DNA of 64,000 nt, from assembly GCA_030704615.1 (NCBI GenBank), contig CM060732.1, forward strand, positions 47,285,053 to 47,349,052. Direction: 5' to 3'. The DNA is from Takakia lepidozioides. Taxonomy: Eukaryota; Streptophyta; Takakiopsida; Takakiales; Takakiaceae. Both the position numbers and the translations under genes were made by a program. The notes beneath the pieces are model-generated. The model made no database searches. It worked only from the letters and a program-made list of their open reading frames with translations, and was not told the DNA's origin. Below, in pieces: positions 45,269-56,203 of the stretch (positions within the stretch are counted from its first letter, which is position 1; each line of letters opens with the position of its first letter).

Positions 45269-45842
45269 ATGGCCACCAACTTGTCCCATATGCTCTTTCG
45301 AGTGAAGGATGTCGGGAAGTAGGGGGTGCAAGAGTTTGCCAATTCGCTCAGTGCCAACCTCCTGCGCAAGTCGGAGGCAAAGGCAGACAGAACCTGGTAT
45401 AGGCTGAGCATGGACGCCATGGTGGACTACATATTTCGGGTAAAGCTCCTCACTGTTTTGTTGAGCTAATGTGTCTCTCCTCCCCCAATAGAAGAAAAAG
45501 TGTTGAGCATGATCTCTAATCTTATGTGCGCATTCTTGACAGACGAAAATTCAGTAGGATTTGGCACATGCGCGGAGGTTCTACATGGAGTCAGAGGAGA
45601 AGAATCTAACCCTCCCGGCACTCGAATCGTATCTCAAAACTGCGGAGGCCAGGGCCCGCATAAAGTACAAGTCGCGGATGGTAAAGTACGTGGCCATAGC
45701 TAATCCCGCCCTTGGTGCCGACTTTCTGGTGGAGGTGGGGAAGCACTACTCCTGCGCTCTGAAGCCCACGATGACATTGGAGAAGCTCCATCGTCTAGCC
45801 ACATCCTGTGTGGATGCAACAGAAAATGTGATACATTCTTAA
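45269..45842 (+). pseudogene. Unrecognised two-exon ORF inside CACTA element 1
   Basis: Exon 1 (45269-45439) begins ATG GCC ACC AAC and encodes NLSHMLFRVKDVGK, a TAG at 45320, then EFANSLSANLLRKSEAKADR, ending MDAMVDYIFR. A phase-0 intron of 118 bp (GTAAAG..CAGTAG) joins exon 2 (45558-45842), which encodes DLAHARRFYMESEEKNLTLP, ARIKYKSRMVKYVAIANPAL and EKLHRLATSCVDATENV before TAA. Preserved phase at both borders makes a real ancestral gene likely. The helical, charged product matches no family I know. It may belong to the retroelement next to it or be a captured host exon pair. Confidence 0.45.
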
Positions 45843-46029
45843 CCAAATTGTGGTGGCAACAACTCGTTTTTGTGGTGTTTGGCGCTTACGAATATGCTGG
45901 GTGGTTGGACAGACCCGGTGGCTCCAAATCTGGAATGGTTCCCAAAGTACAAGGGACATGTGGAGCTTCCCCAAACCGAACAAACTGTCTGACCCTACAT
46001 TCGACATGTGGATGAACCGCATGACATGG

Positions 46030-47050
46030 TGGTTTCACGTACTTCCCCACGCTTCGTTACTGCTGCACCTGTCTGCATTAGGATTGAGAAATAGCATTGC
46101 ATTTCCAATGTTAAGCCAGCATATGTCATCGATATAACGGAAAGCATGCTGAAATTTTGGCATCAATTGAAATTGACCAAGGGCAGCCAGTCTTAAGATG
46201 AACTTTAAGTTCGTATGAAAGGAAATAAGTGTTACACCATAAAGGTGAACACGAGAACCCCATGGGGATACCTGAGACTTGACGCCAAACACGGTCACCC
46301 AATGCTACGAAACAATGACACATCAGCCATTTGTGGAGCTGAAGCAACCTGGCTTCATGAAGCTCGATCCAAGTACCTGTTTTGGGGGAAGAAGTGCTCC
46401 ACTTGCACTTCCCGAAGGTCCCATTCTTTGTTTGGACCCAAAGGGCATGGCGTGACCGGGGGTGATCCGTATGATGTTGCTGGAAGGCCAATTTAATCAC
46501 ATGCTCAATGGCATCATCTAAGTTATCTTCACCTGTTAAGGGAATATTTTCATAGCATTGTGTGATGTTCGCCACAAAAACATCATGGATTTTTGTAGGA
46601 AGATTTAAAGTGAAATCTGTAATGTTGTCAATAATCCAGTACATGGCAGTAGACACTTTGAATAATTGTTTGTAAGTGTTTAACCGTGCTCCGGCCCATT
46701 CCTTGATTAAAGGTAATAGGAACATGGTGGCACATGTAAGGAGGCTGGCGATTTCACTGAATACGCAATTGTGGGCATTTGTAATCCACCTATACTTTTT
46801 TTTGTGTAGTTTGTATATTCCCATCATGTAGGGAAGACTACAAAAAGTAACGGGGATTTCAGGTATCAAATCATGCACTTCACTAAAGAGGCTTTCCAAA
46901 ACAGAGTCTAGTGATGACCATACCTCATCTTGAAGACATGGTCTAAAATCCTTACCCATTAAGCGGTGATAGGCTTGGGTTCTGATGTGCTTCACACATA
47001 GAAAACAAACATTGTTGTTAGCCTTATCAAGACCAAACAAGAGGCTATGA
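46030..47050 (-). pseudogene. Penelope-like / telomerase-related reverse transcriptase
   Basis: On the minus strand the frame gives IYKLHKKKYRWITNAHNCVF (finger motif), VFVANITQCYENIPL (motif A), VSGIPMGFSCSPLWCNTYF (motif B) and, after a frame change, RYIDDICWLN (motif C). The order and the CYENIPL style resemble Penelope-like elements more than LTR or LINE RTs. Motif A should carry the catalytic Asp, but here the residue is Asn. No GIY-YIG endonuclease was recognised. The frame seems to continue to 47115, but those last codons are antisense to a CACTA exon, so I end it near 47050. The PLE assignment rests on motif style and could be revised to another RT class. Confidence 0.55.
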
Positions 47051-47936
47051 AGAAGCCAGCCTTCGAACTCGCATTGAGGTGGTTCCCTTTGCACATCAAG
47101 TGGGCTGATCAACATTTTGGCGCGAAGCGAGCGTATGCCCGTGAGTTAGACCGCCGGTTTCCGGGCAATTGGGACACAAGGGTGATGGAGATGGTGGGGC
47201 GAAACTTGAAGGACAGGAGATACCGTGCCAGACAGATCATTCAGAGGGCAATGGAAAAGGGGGCCATACCCAAACCACCTTATGGAATTACACAGGTTGG
47301 CAAATCCTGAATCATGTCACCTTCCATTTGTCGCATGTGCATTAATGAGGTGGATTTGATGCAACGTATGTGTGTAATTCACTAATTGTTTGGGGGGGGG
47401 GGAGGGTACATAGGTATCGTGGGATGCACTCATTGCGGGAGAGACTGATGCCGCAAACAAGGCCAAATTTGACCGGGCACGCGAAGCAACAACAGTCTGC
47501 CTTGACAAGCACGAATCCACACACAAGTGGAGCGCCGGCGGATCCAAGGGTTTTATCTTGCGATTTGTAAGTTGTACTTCCCTAAGGATTTTGTTATGTC
47601 TTCTTTCTGGCTCAATCATCGCGAAGAACTAACTTTAATTTGTGGCATGTGTAGCAACGCGCGTTTGAGAGGAAGCCATCTCCGGTAGAGTACAACTACG
47701 CCAAGGAGCATGGTTGGCAATCCCTCATGAAGAACATGACCAACACAACGGGGATGAGTGCACTACAGGGCAGTAGTATGGATGAGGTCGAGGGTCATGC
47801 CCAAGGATTGGATGAGAGCTCCGTGGGACTTAGAGGAACGCCGCCTCATTTAGGTGCTCTGGCAAAGGGCGCGGAGTCATCAGGCTCATCGGATAGCTCT
47901 GAGTCCTCCACTGAGGATGAGGATGAGGATGAGTAG
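47051..47936 (+). CDS. Second CACTA gene (ORF1/TnpA-like), three exons
   Basis: Exon A (up to 47295) encodes KWADQHFGAKRAYARELDRR and FPGNWDTRVMEMVGRN, ending YGITQ. A phase-0 intron (GTTGGC..CATAG) leads to exon B (47414-47566: SWDALIAGETDAANKAKFDR, ATTVCLDKHESTHKW). A second phase-0 intron (GTAAGT..TGTAG) leads to exon C (47655-47936: QRAFERKPSPVEYNYAKEHG, ending in the acidic SESSTEDEDEDE). All junctions keep frame and no stop interrupts them. The 5' end is lost at the boundary with the Penelope-like RT. The Arg/Lys-rich head and acidic tail fit the DNA-binding partner of TNP2 in plant CACTA elements (Transposase_24-like), but the family call is inference. Confidence 0.6.
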
Positions 47937-48219
47937 TCCTAGTCCATGTAGGTCCCAGGGTCAGTCTACTGAACCCTTGTGAGCTTCTCAGCTCATGTCT
48001 TGTAAATATATTTCCATCTTTCCATCTTCCATCTTATTCATGTGTCGCACCGTCCTCACCCTCAATTCATGTTTGCTCAATTGTGTACCTGCTAACTCAT
48101 AGAAATGGAACTGTAAGTTCTCCCATCCCCAAATACAAAACCAGGAAAGAAACAACCCAATTCACCCCCAAAATGAACCCCCAAACCCCCCCCCCCCTCC
48201 CCACCAGGCTGCCCTCACG
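47937..48219. other. 3' flank of the CACTA ORF1 gene
   Basis: Untranslated sequence leads into the palindrome-rich right end. An accccccccccct tract lies near 48185-48200. Confidence 0.5.
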
Positions 48220-48910
48220 ACTGCAACACGTCGCCAACGGCGACGTGTTTTTTGGGCGGGGGTCGCAAGAAGCGACGGTCAGGCGTCGCAAACCCCATTT
48301 GCGGGCAGCAACGCCCGACACCCCCTGCGACGTGCTTTTTTGGTCCGGGGGTCGCAACCCGTGACGCCCTAGTGTCGCGGAGACAGCCACCCTGCCTGCG
48401 CCACTTTTTTATAAAAGAAATTAAACCTAAAATGCAACGCCGGAGTGTCGCAACAACCCACGCCCAGGCGTGGCGGAGACCGACTCCAGCTGTTTTGTGC
48501 CACGCCCAATAGTCGCTGGCAGCGACGCACGGGCGTCGCTTGGCATACCACCCGGCTGACTCCCGGGCAGGTTAGAAAAAAAAAGGGGATGCGACGCCAC
48601 GCCGGCGCCCCACCAACGACGTCGGCTGGAGAGCAGCGACGACAAGACGTCGCTGGAAGAGGCTCCTGCCATCGGCGCGGACGGCCTGAAAAACCGACGT
48701 CCGGCAGTTGCGGGAGTTGGGGCGGGGGTTCGCGACCCCCATACGTCGTATTTTTGCGACGTCATTTTGGCGACGCCCTTGCGACTGCAGGGCGATGGCC
48801 GGGTGTCGCAAATTCTGCGCCTCCCGCGTGCCCGAAAAGGGCATTTTCCCGACGCTGCGGCGTGGCCGCGGTGTGGCGCGGGCGTCACAAAGCCCCATTT
48901 TCCTGTAGTG
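48220..48910. repeat. Right subterminal region and terminus of CACTA element 1
   Basis: GC-rich sequence holds many cgacg/cgtcg pairs, for example cgccaacggcgacg, gcgacgcacgggcgtcgc, and gacgtcgtatttttgcgacgtc. It ends ccccattttcctgtagtg, the inverted form of the left terminus. Confidence 0.85.
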
Positions 48911-49400
48911 TTTGTGACCCCAGGCCTCATAAATCCATTCAAAAAAAACATGTCGCAGTTGGCGACGGTTGGCCGTCGCCGTTTGCGACCCCCGGCCTCA
49001 TAAATCCTAAAAACCGCGTCGCAGGTGGCGACGCGTGGGGGTCGCAGGCAGCAACGGCAGGGCTTTCTAGGTTTAGGTTTAGGGCCTTTGGGGGTTCTTA
49101 GTTTTTTTTTTTTTTCATATTGTACTTGGGTAGGGTGTTTGTTTTTCTTTATGGTTTAGCTTGTTGTTGTGGACCTTCTTGTAGATTGTGACATTCATTT
49201 TGATAATTCTCTTGATACCACATCTATATGTGTTGCTCCAACATACTCATTGTCTCTGCCTTCTTTCTTGAAAGACTATCAGCCACATCCATATTTGATC
49301 AATCATAGAAATAAAGTACAATATGCATGTATATGTACAATCAATCGAAGGGATAGGTCCAGTTCGGTGCGAGAATTGTTATGTAGCTTTGATTTTGTGT

Positions 49401-52400
49401 CTAATCAACTTGAACATCATCATCCGGAGCTTCTTCATCCTCATCAAGCTGCAAGTCTTCTTCGTCATCGGAGTCATCGTCATAAATGGCCCGGCCCTCA
49501 AAAGGCACCTCCGAATCATCCTCCACCTCGTTGTCAACGGCCGTGTCTTCGTCTCCTTCTCCAACATCCGTATCTTTTAGAGCTTCATCATATAGGGTCC
49601 AGGATACATTGTCTGGGGCGTCATCATCCTCTTCTACCCCCTCTACCCAACCTCCATCATCAACATCATTATAACCAGTCTCTCCATCCACCGCAATTGC
49701 CTCACCCCATGGAGATCCGACCATGATATATACGTCTTCCTCTTGGTTGAGCATGCACAAGCACCTTCCAATTCCCCCCTCTTGTTTTAGTAATCGGAGA
49801 AGAAAACTTGCTCCATGTCTGAAGGCCGTGAAAAAGGCTCATCGGAGGGACGATCAGTAGGGTTGAGCCTATCTGCATTGATGCGCATGAAACCACAATC
49901 ATCTTGCACTAGTGTTGCGGAGGGCCCTACAAGATGTGGCTGGAACCACTTTCCATTGAAGAGAAGAGGCCGGTACCTTGTATACTAAAGTTGGAGTATG
50001 CTCTCAAGCTCTCCAATGTACTCAAGTTTGCTCATAGCAGGTCGTGTATCTCCCTTGCCCCACACGGAGTCTTGCCAATATGTGGCACACAAGCCAGAAT
50101 CAAAGGTTGTTCTGCGCTTCATGTCAAGAGCACGAATGCGGAAATGACGATTGTGAACCCAAACCGCCGTGTATGAGGTCGCGAATTGAGAGGGGCCCCT
50201 TGCAATGTCTTGCACCAAATCTGAAACCACCTCTCCTTGAGTAACAACGTCATAAACTGAAGTCCGAAGCCACTGTTGGAATGAACTTAGAGGTTGCAAT
50301 TCCATGGGCAAATTTTGTGAAGGAACATTCCGACGCCTCGCTCCTCGTCGTGGGCATCTAGTAACCGGCCTTGGATGGTTCCACCTCCATGCAAATGTCT
50401 CATCCTCTCGTTGCTGAACAAGATTATTATATCTTGTCTCCCACTCATGTATGGATGGGGTGTTCTTCAGTATGAAGTCATGCGCTTGCTCAATCACCAA
50501 GGTCGGCAATTTTACCCTCTTCGATTTTTTGGGCAAAATGATGTCCTTCGTTCATACATCCTCCTCTTCCTTCCACATCCGAGGGCTTCCTCATCCACCC
50601 TTGTCATGTACTCCGTGCAATAGAACATAGCTTCTTGCAACATATACCCCTCCGCCATGCTACCCTTCAAGTGCGCCATTTGTCTTACAAATCCTTTCAA
50701 AGTCTTCATATAACGCTCAAGGAAGAATGAACGGGGCCGGCAATCGAAGCCTCTTCCACTAAATGCACTACCAAGTGCACTTGGATGTCAAAGAAGGAGG
50801 GAAGAAGGTACATCTCCAACATACACATTACCTCCGCCGCTTCCTTCTTCATGCGTGGAAAATCTGCTTCTTCCAACTCTTTGTAGCAAATCCACCAGAA
50901 CAAACCTCCCAATCTATAGATTGTCTCACGAACCTCGGGAGTCAATGTCCCACGTACTGCAATGGGCAAGATGTCTTGCAATAGATTGTGGTAGTCATGA
51001 GACTTCAAACCATGGACCCCGTCTTCTTCGCTGAACTTCGTACGGAGGGATGACCCATAACCAGTTGGTGTTCGGACAACACTTATGGTGGCTATCACTT
51101 TCTTGTATTCCTCTTTTATCCATTGCCAAGGTGCGCGCCTATACTTCCACCGTACAACACCCTTTGGGTCCACACCATTTTGTTCGGCCCATAGATGGCG
51201 CATGCGACCCTGCTCCTCAAGCTCCTTTCTAACACCGATTGCCGGTATGCCATGAAGAACCCGAAAAACGGACGAGCAGACATTCTTCTCAATATGCATG
51301 GGATCTAGAAGATGACGAATCTTCAGGTCCTACATATATCCCCACTCACAAAGACTTACACAAAAAATTTTACGTGAAAGTAACAATGCAACGCTACCAA
51401 ATGTGCAATATCACATGCATGCATAGGGATATTGACGGTGTTTTTGTGGAATATGTACCGCCCAATATGACAACTCGTAGAAGATTGAAAGTCGTTTCAT
51501 GCCGGGCACGTCCACTTCACCGTCTGTGCCCGCATGGGCCTCCTTCCATCGGTCCTCCCAAAACTGCCCGAACGGTGTCATAGGGGGGGGACGCACTACC
51601 TTGCCATCAAATAAGTGTTTCTCTCTTCTTCTCCATCGATGGCTCATATGAAGAAATTTGCGGTAGTTGGGATACACTATCTTGTGAAGATGACGGGAGC
51701 TATGTGCATCAAGATCATCGCCACAATGCAAGCATGCATGGTACCCTTTGGTGCTTAGCCCCGAGCAAACAGTTAGTCATGTACTACACATCCCGTCACA
51801 TTAGCAAAAACAAAAAGTTGTCATGTCCATGGCCCATAATGCCATCTACCCCACTACGGTGCACAAGACTGTCGCCACTACTTCAATCAATCCCAATCCT
51901 CATCCTCATCCGGCATTGACAAATGAATGTACGCGGGTTGTTCGTGGGGAACATAATATACCTAGATAATCATGCATTTTCCAAAGCAAGATGCCTCTCA
52001 TCTGAAAAGATTGTCCGGCCATAGGGTCAAGTGAAGCATCCAATGCCGGGACCCCCCTCCATAGCTCTTTAAGTTCAATAAGAGGTCGCAAGTATGTGTC
52101 CATGTTTGCCACTTGTTTTTTCCCTTTGAGACATTCACATCATTGTTTCAATGCTCCACCAATATGCAGATTATACTACAAAATGAATTACACGTCTTAC
52201 TCCATGATTATGTCACTCATCAATCTTGCATCCGAATTGCGTCAAAGATCAGAAGTTTAATGTAAAGTCGAAGGCAATAATAAACATGAAATGAGTACAC
52301 TCACCTAGCACAATGGCAGCCAACATGATATGGCATTTTTTAATTGAAAGATACGGAGGGATGTTGTAATTCACCATAGTCACCGGCCAAATGGAATGAC

Positions 52401-53555
52401 TACATGACTGGACAGAGAATGGGTTGACCCCATCCGAGGAGAAGCCGAGGTGGACATGTCGTGGGTCCTCCAAGAGAAAATGCCACATCTCTTCAATATG
52501 CCTCCATGCTTGTGAATCTTGTGGCCCGCACACCTTTCTCGAGGGGCTCTGATGTGAGGCGTGTCATCTCATGAGTCTGGCCAATTCGGGGCTTCGGTAC
52601 TGTGCCCTCAATCGCGGGATGATCGGAAAGTAATGCATTTTCTAAGATGAAATACCCCACGCCCCCCACATGTAATCATCCCATTAGCACACATAATACA
52701 AACACCCTTATGCCTTTCCATTTATGCAGCCTCTCCCTCATTTGGGTGTGAATGGTCAAAACCAAACGTCGCTCTTTCCACTCCTCACTCACTCCTTCCA
52801 AAACCACAATCAGATCTTGCATGAGTACTACTCTCTAATAATCTCCATGCGAGGGGGAATGATGCTTATACCTTGCGTGGTACTTTTTTCCCTTGGACGT
52901 CATCCTGATATCGGTCTTTCTTGCACTTTGGGTACTTGGTGAGATGCGAATCATGTCCGTAGTATAGGGTTTTATCACATGGACATGCATGAAAAATCTT
53001 ATAGCCCATCCCCACAGAGTTCAAGACGCGCGTCTCTTTCCGCGACCGTGGCATCTTGGGTTTCAAGTGTGGAGCAAGGATATAGTCTGCAATAGTTCGC
53101 ATTATGACAGACATCCCAACATTACTTATGCCAAATCGAATTTGAAGATTGAGCAAAAGTAAGATTGTTGAAAGTCGACTCGCTTTCTCCCTTTCGTACA
53201 AGGGAGTTCTCGCCTCCCTCTCCATGTCATTTGAGGGGGCCATTTCAGGATCATCGATTGGCCGGGTTCCCTCTTCATGGGATGCATCAACGCCCACATG
53301 ATGCATTAAGAGATCATCCATGGCTTGCACATCCTCCTAGTTAATTCCATGCTCATTGTTGTTGTCACTGCCACTATCACTGTCGTCGTTGTCATCGTCC
53401 GGTACTGTGGGGGCGGCGTCTCGCCCACGGCTCCCGTCTGATGTACTTGGGTTGTTTTGAGATGGGGTGCCAAGAGAAAAGACCGGGAAGGGATGGACAA
53501 AGTCCTGATACGAACAAATGAACATAGGGACATATATTATAATGTGTCCTTGCAA
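49401..53555 (-). pseudogene. TNP2-type CACTA transposase (element 2)
   Basis: All parts of a plant TNP2 transposase are in order on the minus strand: acidic leader (to a TAG near 53338), Cys-rich N-terminal domain (52866-53330; FHACPCDKTLYYG, YPKCKKDRYQDD), DDE core exon (52320-52640; LGFSSDGVNPFSVQ), next exon (about 51906-52127; NMDTYLRPLIELKELW), a Cys/His segment (about 51411-51731), and MHIEKNVCSSVFRVLHGIP starting the DUF4218 region (50512-51299; GLKSHDYHNLLQDILPIAVR, FFDIQVHLVVHL, GSMAEGYMLQEAMFY). Then come the DUF4216 part (about 49800-50100; LFNGKWFQPHLVGPSATLVQ, MEQVFFSDY) and an acidic C-terminus. Introns keep GT..AG borders (for example near 52320 to 52127). The TGA for Trp in LARLMR (near 52570) and the leader TAG are shared with element 1. 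Confidence 0.9.
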
Positions 53556-53949
53556 CCATACACTTCATTATAAGCGAAATGCAAACAACAACCTTCAATG
53601 TGTGTGTGCATCAAATATGTCATTCAATAATTACATGTATGTGCGCAACGTACACGCATGCAAAGTTTCAAACCCAAACAAAATCATTTGCCCCCCCAAT
53701 GACGCATTCACCCTATTAACCAATTTTTGTTTATTAATATGAAAGAAAATCCTCTCATGCCATTGCACCCAACAAACGGATGTGGCTCAAGCTTCATTTT
53801 TCCTACATGTGCTTAAATATGTGTGCAACACCTGTACAAAGATCCAGCAGAAAAATAAAAAATTTTGCCTCCCCAACGACGCACTCACCCTTGCACCAAT
53901 TATGAATTATATCGAATTAAAATGAATTTAAAATAAATATTTGCATTTA

Positions 53950-54534
53950 GAAAATATATGATTACGGTTTTGAGAGGCGTAATGATTTTTTTTTTGCTCT
54001 ATTTTGTTCTGTGACATCGGGCTTTGCACCACTACATCCATGCAAAAAATGGGACAAAAAAAAAATGGAAAAAAAATAAGTGTGTTTCTAGGGTCACTTT
54101 TGCAGAACTCTCTATCAAGAGTCCTTAATATTGAAGATAATTAAACTTTGGAGTACAAATGAGAGAACAAAATCTGGTTATGGGTCCAAATGACTTTTGC
54201 TTACTCCCAAATTTTGCACGCACATTGCATATGCTATCATTAAGCATATGGCTAGAAAATGGAATAAAAAATAATAATCTGCAGGCGAAACACAATTTTC
54301 CGTCTCTATGACACGTAGCTGTGTTCAACACTAGAATGACCCATTGAATCAACTTGGTTCAAGCTCATATTTGGTCCACATGTGCACAAATATGTTTAGA
54401 TCACATATACAAAGTTGCAACCCACACGAGCAACAAGAATTTTTTTTACATCAATCGATTAATCGGATGTATACAAAGTACATCATGAGAATATCTGCAA
54501 TGCCCCTCCACGCAATCCCTGTCTCAAAAGAACC
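53950..54534. other. Spacer between the TNP2 and SET genes of element 2
   Basis: AT-rich sequence with no gene supported. On the minus strand it separates the end of the SET ORF from the TNP2 leader. Confidence 0.5.
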
Positions 54535-55434
54535 CTATTTTCTATCATACACATCCCACTCACGCTGTAATCGGAGGTCCCAATCATCCCGAGAGAACTC
54601 GTATGATGCAAATAGTTCGTTGCCAGCCCTAATAGTCCTACTAGCACATGTCATCACAAACATGTGTATCCCTTCACAGTATACTGACGTATGACCACAT
54701 AAGCTCTCATGCCCATCACTTCGCTCGTCCTATACTACATTGGTTCTCCTAGGATGACCAAAAGAACTATTGACCAGCCCAGCAACATTGCCGAAGATGT
54801 CGGGGTCACTATCACGAAATCTTATCTCAATGGGAGATAAGCCCCGTCTACGTACATCCTGTCCGTTGACACACAAAATGTAGGGTAGGATGTATGGGGC
54901 TTCGAGGCGTAATATACGGAACTCCGCGGAGGTGTAGTATGGACCGTAGTAGGGAAACAAGTCCACCATGCTGTTTCTCCGAGGAGGAACCACAATATCA
55001 TTGACCGTGAATAAACCCCGACCCATAGCAGGGTCTGTAGTGGCTCTCACAACATACCGTCTCCCCCAATACTCGAACTCCACATTTTCTCGGATGGGGG
55101 TGGGAGGGTCGAGATGATTCCCCCAACAACGAGGCTAGACGGTCCTCAGTAACATAGTCCTATGCACTTCCCATCGGGGGCGAGGATCCGGCTCAGGCCG
55201 CCCAAACCGAAGGGGAGAAAACCTACGGCGAAGCCGACCCCTCCTAGGGGTTCGGGGGGCACATGCACGTGGAGGTGGAGGTGGAGGTGGAGGTGAAACT
55301 GCTGGCGGAGGAGATGAAAGTGGAGGTGGTTGAGGATGTAATGTCGGAGGTGCAGCCGGGGGTACAACGTCCGGATCAGGTACTACCGGAGGTGGATCAG
55401 GCAAAGAAACAGACGGGGGGGGGGGAGGCCACAA
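54535..55434 (-). pseudogene. Proline-rich plus SET-domain ORF carried by CACTA element 2
   Basis: A single minus frame of 300 codons is interrupted by only two TAG codons (55135-55137 and 54730-54732). The first third is a Pro-rich linker (VSPPPPPPPPRACAP) with an Arg-rich end (RRGRLRRRFSPLRFG). The SET-like part reads DPAMGRGLFTVNDIV (the usual GRG of the N-SET), LFPYYGPYYTSAEF, YILCVNGQDVRRRGL, DIFGNVAGLVNSS (position of the NxxRFINHS motif, with His replaced by Ser) and TIRAGNELFASYEF (position of the GEEL.xDY motif). SET domains transfer methyl groups from S-adenosylmethionine to lysine, mostly on histones. The 54730 stop is Trp (VVWDE) in the related fragment of element 1. Frames upstream to 56203 probably encode the N-terminus, shifted at a G-run near 55416. 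Confidence 0.65.
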
Positions 55435-56203
55435 TCAGGGGGACCGCCTGAGGAAACTGGAGGGGGGGGGGGTAGGCCTGCTCGTCGCCGGCCATAACGC
55501 CTACGACACCTACGATACCCCTCGACCCTACGCATCTCATCTACGTGCTGCTGGGGGAACCAACTGGTCATATCAGGCACATGCTCTGGCACAAATTCTA
55601 CAAGTAGACCGGCGCGAAATGCCTCATGTGCAATGTGATTGCGAGCTTGGGCATCAAGTCGTGGCTGCAATGTGCGTAGTGAACGACGCATCAATACTTA
55701 TGTCGTAATTTTGATTCATGTATGCTTACCAATCATACTATATTATTAGATAAACTTAATGTACCTTAAATGAATGTTAATGAGAGGGGTGAGAAAAACA
55801 CTCATCTTTGCCGCATCCGCAATCTTGTTCTTCTTGTAATGTTTTTCGACAACATGTGGTCGCCGCCTCGGTGGTCTGGTGCCGCCCGGCGGTATCCGTT
55901 CCCAACACTTAGTGCACCAACACTCAATCCTGTCGGGGGGGGGTCAAAGGTGGACGTGGTTGGACGGGGTGGCCCGCGAGGGGGCAACCCGCGGCGCGCC
56001 CGACTCGATCCCGGAGTGTCAACATCCTCCGCATCACCTGAAATTTGGCCCCGGTCCCTTCTACGATTGTGCCCGACATCCTGTATTGGATCAGATGCAA
56101 TGGGTGGCTCCTCGCCACGAAAAATGGTCGCTCTAGGGCCACAATCGATATGTGGTACTACCTCCCCATCCTCGAGGGAGACGGGTCGATGTTTCCTCAC
56201 CAT
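55435..56203 (-). pseudogene. Putative N-terminal part of the SET ORF
   Basis: Two minus-strand frames lie directly upstream. One (55383-55694) encodes LDAQARNHIAHEAFRAGLLV, VPDMTSWFPQQHVDEMRRVE and an Arg-rich YRRCRRRYGRRR before merging with the Pro-rich linker across a G-homopolymer. The other (55802-56203) starts MVRKHRPVSLEDGEVVPHID and is Arg/Pro-rich. Probably these are exons or frameshifted parts of one protein with the SET domain. No domain is recognised in them. Confidence 0.4.

Larger units (their letters stand above)
39143..48910. mobile_element. CACTA (En/Spm-like) element 1, composite
   Basis: The left end reads CACTACAGCAAATGGGG (39143) and the right end TTTTCCTGTAGTG (48898-48910), so the termini are inverted CACTACAG ends. 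Both ends have dense subterminal palindromes of the form GCGACGNNNGGNCGTCGC, a normal feature of CACTA transposase binding zones. Inside are a 3'-truncated TNP2 gene (minus), a SET-like fragment, foreign insertions, a Penelope-like RT (minus) and a second transposon gene (plus). A 3 bp target duplication is not evident (agt on the left, ttt on the right), in keeping with the right side abutting element 2. Confidence 0.85.

Noticed and set aside
47051-47115. N-terminal extension of the Penelope-like RT frame (to 47115)
   Set aside because: These codons are antisense to a CACTA exon with good splice phase. The open frame crosses the element border by chance.
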